Source: Bdellovibrio sp. (lineage in GTDB: Bacteria; Myxococcota; SpSt-1050). Taken from it: DNA of 34,016 nt. The position numbers and the translations under genes are program-made. Under the pieces are notes generated by a model that was given only the letters and a program-made list of their open reading frames with translations, had not been told where the DNA came from and ran no database searches. The DNA is taken from contig DYEF01000080.1 of NCBI GenBank assembly GCA_020725805.1, forward strand, positions 1-34,016, read 5' to 3'. Every line of letters begins with the position of its first letter. The stretch's first letter is position 1. This document shows, piece after piece, positions 8,502 to 16,415 of the stretch.

Positions 8502-10087
8502 TTAGAGCTGTCCCTGACAATTTCACAATCTACAATCCTGGCTCCGTTTTCAGCCCTGAAATAGGAGAAACAATATTCGAATACAAAAAACATATTTTCA
8601 ATTGCAACCCGACCATTTTCAGAATAAGGGTCATATGGATATTGCCCGTCGGTAAACTTCGGGTCCCAGAGGTCCCAGTACGGCCATTGGAGATAATCGT
8701 CAATTGCAAGACTATACTGCTGATGAATGAGTCTTGCCTCACTATTTTTTAATGGAATTCCCTGAGATGCTGCCTTGAATAGATATGCAGCCATATCCCC
8801 CTTAAAGCTCTTTTCATCCTTGAAATCTGTATCCATCTGCGACAGGTATGTATCTATTCTCTCGATAATGCCCTGTGACAGATACTTTGCAAATCTGTCC
8901 TGTCTTTTTATAAGGGAAAAGAGCTGTGAATCCAGATGAAAGTTGCTTACGATTTCCAGATTGTAATAGTGATTTTTGACCGCCACTTCCTCATAGGTAT
9001 TGATACCACCCTTTTTACAGTTGAGACCTTTAGGTTCACTATAGGCAATCAATGTGGTAGTCAGCTTTGCATTGCACTCTGCATAAGGGTCCATAAACTC
9101 ATAGGTGACAAAACTTGCAAGGTCTTCGGTTGGTATGTAAATGTTCCCGTCTTTGTCCTTTGTCCTTATGTAGTAGCCGGAGTCAACAATATCCTTTGTA
9201 AATCCGCGCATATAATAGTGTGCCTCCTCGGCGACTTTCTTCAGACTCTCGTCCTTTGCCAGTTCTTCCAGATATATTATATACGCCGTTGCCCTGTAAA
9301 TGTGCGGGACATCATCCTTTGAGCGCATATTTGTTACCCAGATATCTCCCCAGTAAGGATTGTTTTTATACTCGAATCTGTGCGCATTCCAGCCTTCATA
9401 CGGATAATACCAGTCTTTGTAATCTACCTCTTTCTTCTTGTTGCCTTCAATAAAATAACTGTGATTAAATGTAATGATATTGCGTGCCATAACGAACTGG
9501 TAAGGGTCATTCTCATCGAAGACCATTCCCTTCATCCATGCGATGACTCCCTTCATATATTGTTCTGCGATATACCTCATATCTTCATCGCCGGTCAGAA
9601 GATATCCTGCGATCATCTGACCAAGGACTTTTGAAGTAGGTATCGCGGGATTGTGAGCCCCTCCGCGGGTAGAGTGATGCCATACAACCGTGTCTCCCTT
9701 CTTAATCGGGTCCACATCGTGCCACCAGATCATATAGTCGGGATATCCTGTTGATTTGTGGACACCGTGACTAATCCTGTTTACCCACTTGCCGAATTCA
9801 ACCGTCTTGTAAAAATTCATCAGTTTCTTTGTGAAGGCTGTAATCTCTTCGTCAGTGAGCGGTTCACCTTCATTCTCACGTTCTATTTTAAACGGGAGTT
9901 TCTTCGGAAGTCCTGAATCGATATCGGACCCTGCATCAGGTTCATATATATCCTGTGCAATTGTATCATTTAGTATCTGAGTATCATCATAACCCGCATC
10001 CAAACCCGATTCTGCCCTCTCGCTGCAGGCAAATAGAAAGGAAAAGGCTGACAGGACAAATAAACCGGCAAAAAGCATTCTCTTCAT
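8495..10087 (-). CDS. Lipoprotein of unknown function, probably alpha/alpha-toroid
   Basis: A 530-residue lipoprotein. AAGGAG lies 7 bases before the ATG. The signal peptide ends in lipobox LFAC (Cys21), with a short Asp-rich linker (residues about 28-57). The rest is rich in Trp, Tyr and His and in helical segments of the form 'GQMIAGYLLTGDEDMRYIAEQ' (residues about 155-175), which look like helical-hairpin repeats of (alpha/alpha) toroid glycan-processing proteins. Conserved-looking aromatic and acidic clusters include YMIWWHDVD, TRGGAHNPAI, YYPYEGWNAHRF and WPYWDLWDP. I cannot assign it to a named family; a role in binding or cleaving polysaccharide is inference. It is the first gene of a two-gene unit with the metallo-beta-lactamase-fold hydrolase. 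Confidence 0.8.
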   Translation of the reverse strand: MKRMLFAGLFVLSAFSFLFACSERAESGLDAGYDDTQILNDTIAQDIYEPDAGSDIDSGLPKKLPFKIERENEGEPLTDEEITAFTKKLMNFYKTVEFGKWVNRISHGVHKSTGYPDYMIWWHDVDPIKKGDTVVWHHSTRGGAHNPAIPTSKVLGQMIAGYLLTGDEDMRYIAEQYMKGVIAWMKGMVFDENDPYQFVMARNIITFNHSYFIEGNKKKEVDYKDWYYPYEGWNAHRFEYKNNPYWGDIWVTNMRSKDDVPHIYRATAYIIYLEELAKDESLKKVAEEAHYYMRGFTKDIVDSGYYIRTKDKDGNIYIPTEDLASFVTYEFMDPYAECNAKLTTTLIAYSEPKGLNCKKGGINTYEEVAVKNHYYNLEIVSNFHLDSQLFSLIKRQDRFAKYLSQGIIERIDTYLSQMDTDFKDEKSFKGDMAAYLFKAASQGIPLKNSEARLIHQQYSLAIDDYLQWPYWDLWDPKFTDGQYPYDPYSENGRVAIENMFFVFEYCFSYFRAENGARIVDCEIVRDSSKW

Positions 10088-10388
10088 ACATTTGCTCCTT
10101 AAAATTTTTTAAAAAAATCATAAGACTAATTTATCAGCAATTATCAGACTTTTCCATAAAATTTGGTGGGCCTTGGTTTATCGAAATAATGCCAGAAGAT
10201 AAAATCAGTTGCATTTAATGTCGTGAAAATAAGACTGTAAAATATCCCAAAATTTTTCAAAAATCCTTAAAAGATATTTTATCAAAACTTCAGCTCTTTA
10301 GCCTTCAGCACTTTGGCACTGAATTTTCTGTGGACTATGGACTGTGGACCGTGGACTCACATTTGTAGTATCTCTGTAATGAATATCC
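10088..10388. other. Divergent intergenic region with short tandem repeat
   Basis: This separates a minus-strand lipoprotein gene from a plus-strand dipeptidase gene. It holds an AT-rich part next to the lipoprotein start, where I could not settle on one promoter, and a four-copy 7-base repeat at 10330-10357. No ORF with a convincing start lies here. Confidence 0.5.
10330..10357. repeat. Four tandem copies of a 7-base unit (RTGGACY)
   Basis: The units are GTGGACT, ATGGACT, GTGGACC and GTGGACT, directly abutting. The period of seven is exact over 28 bases and the substitutions are transitions only. The array sits about 30 bases upstream of the promoter of the dipeptidase gene. Confidence 0.85.
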
Positions 10389-10416
10389 TTGACGCATAAA
10401 AGGAAATTGGTATTCT
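10389..10416 (+). promoter_or_regulatory. Sigma70-like promoter of the dipeptidase gene
   Basis: TTGACG (10389-10394), a 16-base spacer, then TATTCT (10411-10416). The predicted start near 10423 leaves a leader of about 20 bases that contains the GAGGAGGT ribosome binding site at 10431-10438. Confidence 0.55.
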
Positions 10417-10442
10417 CAGAAAATCTTTCAGAGGAGGTATAT

Positions 10443-12230
10443 ATGTTCAGACTTCCGGTAATCACATTTCTAACGATTATATTATCATCCCTAAACCTCT
10501 ACCCCTGTACCAATATCCTTATAACAAAAGGTGCATCAGAAGATGGTTCGGTAATGGTTACTTATTCTGCAGACTCATTCGAACTCTACGGGTATCTCTA
10601 TCATTATCCGCCGGCAGTTTATCCGTCCGGCACAATGAGAAAGATATTTGACTGGGATAGCGGTAAGTATCTTCTGGATATAAAAGAGGCCGGGAGGACA
10701 TACAATGTAATCGGGAATATTAACGAATATCAGGTTGTAATAGCCGAGACTACTTTTGGAGGGAGAGACGAATTAAAGTCAGAGAAGGGAATTGATTACG
10801 GCTCATTGATGTATCTGGCACTTCAGAGGGCAAAAAGCGCCCGTGAGGCAATTGAGGTTATGATAAAACTTGTCGAAGAATATGGTTATTCGAGCAAAGG
10901 GGAGTCATTTTCAATTGCCGATAAAAATGAGGTCTGGATTATGGAGATGGTCGGTAAGGGAGAAGAGAAGGGGGCTGTATGGGCAGCAATTAGAATACCG
11001 GACGGATATATAAGTGCACACGCCAATCAGGCAAGGATTACAAAAATACCGTTTGGTGATAAAGAGAATGTAAGATTGTCTCAGGATGTTCTGAGTTTTG
11101 CAAAAAAGATGGGATATTTTAATGGCAAGGACGAGGATTTCTCATTTGCGGATGCTTACGACCCGCTTACATTTAAGAAGATTAGAGTGGCTGATGCTAG
11201 GGTCTGGTCAATCTTTCAAAGAGTAAACAAGGATATGAATAAATACATTACCTATATTCAGGGAAAGACTACTGAGAGGATGCCGCTATATATTAAGCCA
11301 GCAAAGAAACTTTCACTAAAGGACGTATTTGAACTTATGCGGGACCACTATGAAGGGACAGAACTGGATATTTCACAGGATACAGGTGCAGGGATTTATA
11401 AATCACCTTACAGGCCAAGACCTCTCTTCTGGGAATACAGGGATACAGAGTATTTCAATGAAAGACCCATCTCGACATATCAGACAGGTTTTTCATTTGT
11501 TTCACAATCAAGGTCAAATCTGCCGGATGAGATTGGAGGTGTATTATGGTTTGGTGTGGATGACACCTTCTTTACAACCTATGTGCCGGTTTACTGTTCT
11601 GCAAGGGAAGTCCCCTATGAATTTTCGAAGGAGGCAGGTTCTATCGGCAGGTTCAGCTGGGAATCTGCTTTCTGGGCTGTAAATGCTGTCTCTAACTTCG
11701 TTTATCCGAGATACAGTTATACGTACAAAGATGTAAAGTCACTTCAAAGCCAGATTGAGGGAGAATTCTTGTCAGAGCAGGGACTTGTTGAAAAGAAGGC
11801 TCTGGAACTTCACAAGAGGTCCGAATACGACGCGATAGAGTTTCTCACGGAATATTCGAAGAAGGTTACGACAAAGGTAGTCTCAGCCTATAAGAATCTG
11901 TTCGGAGAACTGATGGTAAAGTATGTGGACGGAATTTCGAAGGACGAGAATTTCAAACCGGTAAATATCGGATTTCCAGACGAAATAAAAGAGAGAATTG
12001 TAAGTAAGGAGGGGTCAAGATATAAGGTCAGAAAAGTACCCGGTCAGGAGAAGACGGACTATGAGTTGTACAAAAACAAACTGACAAAGCTTCTGAAAGA
12101 TGCGAATATAAAGGAGGCAGAGGAACTCCTCAAAAAGGCATTGAAGGAGTTTCCAAAAGATGAATTTTTCAGAAAGACCGATGAAAAACTGAAGAAAATC
12201 AAAGAGGAATTAAAGCGCGGGGATAAATAA
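10443..12230 (+). CDS. Secreted peptidase C69-family dipeptidase
   Basis: A 595-residue exported N-terminal-nucleophile dipeptidase. The ATG at 10443 follows GAGGAGGT; an in-frame upstream ATG at 10404 and an alternative start at 10389 would lie in the promoter. A hydrophobic signal segment (residues 1-19) runs directly into Cys22 of YPCTNILITKGAS. In C69 enzymes this Cys-Thr-(Asn/Thr) motif carries the catalytic cysteine, which becomes N-terminal after processing. Further family blocks follow: the GSVMVTYSADS segment, GIDYGSLMYLALQRAKSARE, ESFSIADKNEVWIMEMVG and ISAHANQARIT. The C-terminal 60 residues are highly charged and helical, like a single TPR-type hairpin (NIKEAEELLKKALKEFP). It probably degrades dipeptides or short peptides in the periplasm or outside. 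Family assignment is firm; the substrate is not known. Confidence 0.92.
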   Translation: MFRLPVITFLTIILSSLNLYPCTNILITKGASEDGSVMVTYSADSFELYGYLYHYPPAVYPSGTMRKIFDWDSGKYLLDIKEAGRTYNVIGNINEYQVVIAETTFGGRDELKSEKGIDYGSLMYLALQRAKSAREAIEVMIKLVEEYGYSSKGESFSIADKNEVWIMEMVGKGEEKGAVWAAIRIPDGYISAHANQARITKIPFGDKENVRLSQDVLSFAKKMGYFNGKDEDFSFADAYDPLTFKKIRVADARVWSIFQRVNKDMNKYITYIQGKTTERMPLYIKPAKKLSLKDVFELMRDHYEGTELDISQDTGAGIYKSPYRPRPLFWEYRDTEYFNERPISTYQTGFSFVSQSRSNLPDEIGGVLWFGVDDTFFTTYVPVYCSAREVPYEFSKEAGSIGRFSWESAFWAVNAVSNFVYPRYSYTYKDVKSLQSQIEGEFLSEQGLVEKKALELHKRSEYDAIEFLTEYSKKVTTKVVSAYKNLFGELMVKYVDGISKDENFKPVNIGFPDEIKERIVSKEGSRYKVRKVPGQEKTDYELYKNKLTKLLKDANIKEAEELLKKALKEFPKDEFFRKTDEKLKKIKEELKRGDK

Positions 12231-12241
12231 AAGCCATTTTT

Positions 12242-12269
12242 TTGACTAATTGAAAAGTTGATATAAGAT
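12242..12269 (+). promoter_or_regulatory. Candidate promoter of the flavin-reductase-like gene
   Basis: TTGACT (12242-12247), a 16-base spacer, then TAAGAT (12264-12269), within the 70-base gap after the dipeptidase stop. Transcription would start about 25 bases before the ATG at 12301. Read-through from the dipeptidase gene is also possible because no terminator is seen. Confidence 0.45.
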
Positions 12270-12300
12270 TGGTCTTTGTGAGGCGCTTTCGGAGGTTTTG

Positions 12301-12828
12301 ATGAAGAGAAAGGTAAGCGGTAAGCACACATATAAACTTTTACACCCAAAGATAGTAGCACTCGTTACCAGCAGGTCGAAGAAGGGGAAAGAGAATGTAA
12401 TGGCCTGTGCGTGGATGACCCCGGTCTCTGTCAATCCGCCCCTTGTCCTTGTCTGTATTGTGAAGGAGTGGTTTACCTCTGAACTAATCAACGATTCGAA
12501 GGAATTTGTAATTAACATACCTGATTTTTCGATGATAAAAGAGGTTATGATGGCGGGGACACTCTCCGGAAGGAGAATGGATAAACTCCAGAAGATGGGT
12601 CTTAAGGTGAAAAGGGGCAGAATGGTTAAATCACCTGTAATAGATAAATGTATAGCCCATCTCGAATGCAGACTTTTAAAGAAGGTAGAGGCCGGAGAAT
12701 CATATATCTTCATCGGAAGAGTCCTGACCGCATACGCCGATGAGAACTACTTTGATAAAAAATGGAAAGATAGAGCGAAAGTACCCCTTCACCTCTGCGA
12801 TGACAGATTCGTAAAATTCAGCAAATAG
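12301..12828 (+). CDS. Flavin-reductase-like (FMN-binding split-barrel) protein
   Basis: A 175-residue cytosolic protein. The ATG at 12301 is preferred over the adjacent TTG at 12298 because GGAGG at 12291-12295 is then 5 bases away. The sequence follows the flavin reductase-like domain: an N-terminal strand with PKIVALVTSRSKKGKENVMA, then AWMTPVSVNPPLVLVCIVK and a SELINDSKEFVINIP segment, all usual in the flavoredoxin / DIM6-NTAB family. These proteins bind FMN and either reduce it with NAD(P)H or act as flavin-dependent electron carriers. The C-terminal part (LECRLLKKVEAGESYIFIGR) fits the same fold. The partner oxidoreductase is not in the window. It converges on the epimerase gene with only 32 bases between stops. 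Confidence 0.88.
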   Translation: MKRKVSGKHTYKLLHPKIVALVTSRSKKGKENVMACAWMTPVSVNPPLVLVCIVKEWFTSELINDSKEFVINIPDFSMIKEVMMAGTLSGRRMDKLQKMGLKVKRGRMVKSPVIDKCIAHLECRLLKKVEAGESYIFIGRVLTAYADENYFDKKWKDRAKVPLHLCDDRFVKFSK

Positions 12829-12860
12829 TTAATTTCCGGTTTTAAGAGAAGAGCTAAATT

Positions 12861-15104
12861 TTATTCATTGCATTCTTCTTTGATTAATTTTCTAAGCAGG
12901 TTTTTGTTGATCGTTGCATTATAAATGCCGGAAGGGGAATCATTTTTGGGTGAATAACCTGTATAAATCAGATAATAATCCCCTTCTTCAGAATATATAG
13001 ATAAATTTCTCATTATTGTATCTTCTTTATCAAGGAAGTCCTTTTCAATTATAATCGGATTTATCTTCCCGCCTGAAAACCTCTCTTTTTTACATTCTAT
13101 ATATAAATTGATGTCATTTCTGTTTGGAAGGTTTAATCTTGCGACTATTACATTCTTACCTTCGAAATTTCCATAGGCTATATCTGTAAATCTGTTATAT
13201 GGCTTTTCGGTTATGATTTCAACGGGTTTAATGCCTGATTTGTTACTCCTGAGTTTTATTTTGTTTCTGTTGCCTGAATCTATGTATAAAAAACTAAAAT
13301 TATTTTGATCAGATGATAATGGGACTATTGAATCAGTCTCAATATCAGTAAGTTTAGTCAGGTTCTCCCATCTCCAGATGTCATAGGTAGAAGAAAAGAG
13401 CAATGAGGAATCTTTTATAAAGAACAGGTTGAATAAAGTTTTATCTGTCAGATTGTCAATGTTAACTATACTGAAATTAATTTTGTTGAGCTTATTGTTT
13501 TTTATAATGTCTTCGTTAAAAATCCATCCGGCATTCTTCAGATTGCTGATGCTCTTTCCTGATAAAAGGGATATCCTGCTCTCGCCTTCTTCAATTCCAC
13601 AATTGTAAAAAAGATAATACACTCCATCATATTTAATCAAACTGTTTCCATATACTCCGAATTTACATTCTTTTCCCAGATTATATATCTTTTCTGATTT
13701 CTCTGTAATCTCAGGCGGGTAGTAATTATAAAACTCACTATTTACAAAATTCACCGACTCCTTCCACCTCACTGCATAATTCAAAAGTACCGCAGAACCA
13801 GAAATGTTAGCCAGAATTTTGAGAAGCAGGTAATTATCGTCCAGATATTTATATTCAACAACGGGCTCTTTTGGAAGATTTGATACAATAACATCTGTCA
13901 GTTTTCTCCCGATCTTGAACCTCTGAATATCTCTTTTATCTGATTTTCCGTTCAGATAACCGAGCAGATGATACTCCTTTCCGTCATAAATCTGCAGTTG
14001 TAAATCCTTTTCCGACAGCTTCTTATATTTCACTTCGATTTTTAACTCTGTAAGACCCTGATTGAGATATGCATAAAACGGCGAGTGATTATAAATCCCC
14101 TTCTTTTTATTAATTATTCTTCCATTATTTGTTCTTTCTGACCAGTTTGTATATTCCTTGTCTGCCCAAATATAGATATTTTCTTCCGGGTCATCATCAC
14201 TTTTGGAACCTAATTTGAGTATATATTTATGACTTTCTCCTTTTTCATCCCTGCCATAGAGCCCGATTTCCTCTATCAATGCCTCCGCATCACCAGAGAA
14301 TCTGAACAGAATCTCAGGTCTTCTAATAACTAAATTGTAATAACTAAATACAACGCCAGTCTTATCATCAACTTTTTCGTATTTAGAAATATTATTTTCA
14401 AGCCATTTGATATATTTTCTAAATAAATTAAGAACCTCTTCATTCTTTGAAATCTGATAATAATCCCATAGAGCCAGTGCAGCTACAGCCGACCCATTAA
14501 AAACACCGTTAAAATCTTTGGTAGGATACTCTTCAAAAAATACGGAGTCTTTATAGTATCTGACAAATCCTCCCTTCTCAATTGGGATTCTGTATGAATT
14601 GAATATCTTCTCTGCGAGTTTAATGTACTTTTTATCTTTTGTCTTTATATAGAGATGGGCAAATAATCCCAGCGATAATCCCTGTGATATACCGGATATC
14701 CACCCCTTTCTCAGATTGACAGGCATATATGGGACATAGTCAAATTCGAACGGGAATATAAGGTAATTATTTTTAAATTTAGCTCTTTGTAGAAGACTAT
14801 TTGCACAATACCTGGCGGTCTCCATATTTTTATTCAACACAGCTACCAGACCCTCTGTTGCTGCCTTTGTAGGTGAAAACACATATTCTTTACTGGTTCT
14901 TATACCAAAAAAGGGTTTTATAAAACCGTCGCATTTTATTTCTTTTGACAGAAGTTTTTTGGATGGGGACTTCAGATAACTATAAGGGTTACCACCGGCA
15001 TAAAATTTAGGCAATGCAAAACTTTCATAATTTTCTTCTCCAAATAAAACTGGAGAGAAGGATATAAAAAGTATTATTAAAGTAGAACAAAGAACAACCT
15101 TCAT
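12861..15104 (-). CDS. Secreted D-glucuronyl C5-epimerase-like protein with C-terminal beta-propeller-like region
   Basis: A 747-residue exported protein with a Sec signal peptide (residues 1-22, cleavage after LFG). Residues about 60-245 match the C-terminal catalytic domain of heparosan D-glucuronyl C5-epimerases (GlcE): KGWISGISQGLSLGLFAHLY, then KYIKLAEKIFNSY, then VFFEEYPTKDFNGVFNGSA with the Tyr/Glu-rich 'EEYP' block, then ALWDYYQ. These enzymes invert C5 of glucuronic acid in a polymer. A beta-rich middle region (about 260-460) follows. The last 270 residues contain blade-like repeats (SLIKYDGVYYLFYNC; RNLSIYSEEGDYYLIYTGYSP) like the five-bladed propellers of GH43/GH32-type proteins. 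The gene is notably AT-rich. Its ATG overlaps the asnA stop by four bases. Epimerase homology is good; substrate and propeller activity are inference. Confidence 0.82.
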   Translation of the reverse strand: MKVVLCSTLIILFISFSPVLFGEENYESFALPKFYAGGNPYSYLKSPSKKLLSKEIKCDGFIKPFFGIRTSKEYVFSPTKAATEGLVAVLNKNMETARYCANSLLQRAKFKNNYLIFPFEFDYVPYMPVNLRKGWISGISQGLSLGLFAHLYIKTKDKKYIKLAEKIFNSYRIPIEKGGFVRYYKDSVFFEEYPTKDFNGVFNGSAVAALALWDYYQISKNEEVLNLFRKYIKWLENNISKYEKVDDKTGVVFSYYNLVIRRPEILFRFSGDAEALIEEIGLYGRDEKGESHKYILKLGSKSDDDPEENIYIWADKEYTNWSERTNNGRIINKKKGIYNHSPFYAYLNQGLTELKIEVKYKKLSEKDLQLQIYDGKEYHLLGYLNGKSDKRDIQRFKIGRKLTDVIVSNLPKEPVVEYKYLDDNYLLLKILANISGSAVLLNYAVRWKESVNFVNSEFYNYYPPEITEKSEKIYNLGKECKFGVYGNSLIKYDGVYYLFYNCGIEEGESRISLLSGKSISNLKNAGWIFNEDIIKNNKLNKINFSIVNIDNLTDKTLFNLFFIKDSSLLFSSTYDIWRWENLTKLTDIETDSIVPLSSDQNNFSFLYIDSGNRNKIKLRSNKSGIKPVEIITEKPYNRFTDIAYGNFEGKNVIVARLNLPNRNDINLYIECKKERFSGGKINPIIIEKDFLDKEDTIMRNLSIYSEEGDYYLIYTGYSPKNDSPSGIYNATINKNLLRKLIKEECNE

Positions 15105-16174
15105 AAAAGCAAAATTCCGTGCTTTCCGGCAATCCTCTTCATCTCATCGGGCCAGACGGAAGACTGAACTTCACCTATGTGTGCCTTTCTGAGATAGAAC
15201 ATACATAGTCTCGACTGACCAATACCGCCTCCTATTGTCTGCGGCAGCTTCCCGTTTATGATATTCTGATGATAAGGCAGTCTCAGCTTGCCTGATTCCT
15301 TCTTCTCGCGTAGCTGAAGAATCAGAGAATCCCTGTTAACCCTTATCCCCATCGAGGATAGTTCGAAGGCGATATCCAGAAGAGGATAGTAAACGAGAAT
15401 ATCTCCGTTCAGACCACGTGTATTTGCAGTTGTTGGTGTTGACCAGTCATCGTAATCGGCGGCACGTCCGTCATGGGCTTTACCGTCAGGAAGTTTTGCC
15501 CCTATGCCGATAATAAATACCGCCTTTTTCTCCTTTACAATTCTGTACTCTCTCTCTTTGGGAGAGAGTCTGGGATACATATCAAATAATTCCTCGGAGT
15601 GGATAAAGTGAATATCATCCGGCAGAACGGGGGTTGATATTTTATTGAACTTTTTAATTACCATATTCTCAACATTTTTTATGGCCCTGTATATGCTTCT
15701 TACCGTCTTTCTGAGAAAATCCAAGTTCCTGTCGCTGTCCCTGATTATCTTCTCCCAGTCCCACTGGTCGACATATATCGAGTGAAGATTATCCAGATAC
15801 TCATCCGGTCTTATGGCATTCATATCAGTATAGAGCCCCTCATAAAGACCAAAACCATATTCATAGAGCGCGTTCCTCTTCCATTTTGCAAGCGACTGGA
15901 CTACCTCAACTGTCTGACCTAATGCCTTTGCCCTGAACGAGACGGGCATTTCTATCCCGTTTAAGTAATCATTCAGTCCTGTCTTTCTGAGTACAAAAGG
16001 CGGAGCCGAAACCCTCTTAAGTCCTAGTGCTTTTGAGAATTCTTTCTGGAAGGTATCCTTAATGTACTTGATTGCCTCCTCTGTCTCCTCTATGTTCAGC
16101 AGATTTTTGTAATTTTTCGGCAGTAATATTTCGGATCTCATAAATTTTTCTCTTTTGATTGAATCAGAAAACAT
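15101..16174 (-). CDS. asnA: Aspartate-ammonia ligase (asparagine synthetase A)
   Basis: A 357-residue cytosolic enzyme making asparagine from aspartate, ammonia and ATP. It shows the AsnA blocks in order: SAPPFVLRKTGLNDYLNG, VSFRAKALGQTVEVVQSLAKWKR, GLYTDMNAIRPDE, SIYVDQWDWEK, then TANTRGLNGDILVYYPLLD, and the C-terminal LPQTIGGGIGQSRLCMFYLR motif of class II aminoacyl-tRNA-synthetase-like ATP binding. Length is slightly above the E. coli enzyme (330), owing to the N-terminal extension and small insertions. The start at 16174 is preceded by GGAGGAG; an internal ATG at 16141 has a poor site. It has a good promoter, and its stop overlaps the epimerase start, so the two share an mRNA. Confidence 0.95.
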   Translation of the reverse strand: MFSDSIKREKFMRSEILLPKNYKNLLNIEETEEAIKYIKDTFQKEFSKALGLKRVSAPPFVLRKTGLNDYLNGIEMPVSFRAKALGQTVEVVQSLAKWKRNALYEYGFGLYEGLYTDMNAIRPDEYLDNLHSIYVDQWDWEKIIRDSDRNLDFLRKTVRSIYRAIKNVENMVIKKFNKISTPVLPDDIHFIHSEELFDMYPRLSPKEREYRIVKEKKAVFIIGIGAKLPDGKAHDGRAADYDDWSTPTTANTRGLNGDILVYYPLLDIAFELSSMGIRVNRDSLILQLREKKESGKLRLPYHQNIINGKLPQTIGGGIGQSRLCMFYLRKAHIGEVQSSVWPDEMKRIAGKHGILLL

Positions 16175-16216
16175 AGACTCCTCCTGAATCCGGTCTTTTG
16201 GGAAAAATGCGGTAAT

Positions 16217-16245
16217 CTTGTATATTTTATTTTATTATTTGTCAA
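16217..16245 (-). promoter_or_regulatory. Sigma70-like promoter of asnA and the epimerase gene
   Basis: On the minus strand a perfect TTGACA (16245-16240) is followed by an A/T-only spacer and either TACAAG (16222-16217, spacer 17) or TATACA (16224-16219, spacer 15). The predicted start lies about 35 bases before the asnA ATG at 16174. Confidence 0.6.
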
Positions 16246-16415
16246 ACGGTGCCTGATAAATCTTTTCAGGTGGAAGTAATTTCTTCAGCGTGATTTATTT
16301 TATGGGTTTTTATGGGTTTCTCTTTGATACAAGATTGGGTTGAAATAAGTTGTTTTTGGTGTTAATAAATGGCAGTTTTTGAGCGGTAATATACTTTGAT
16401 TATCAAGGAGAATTT

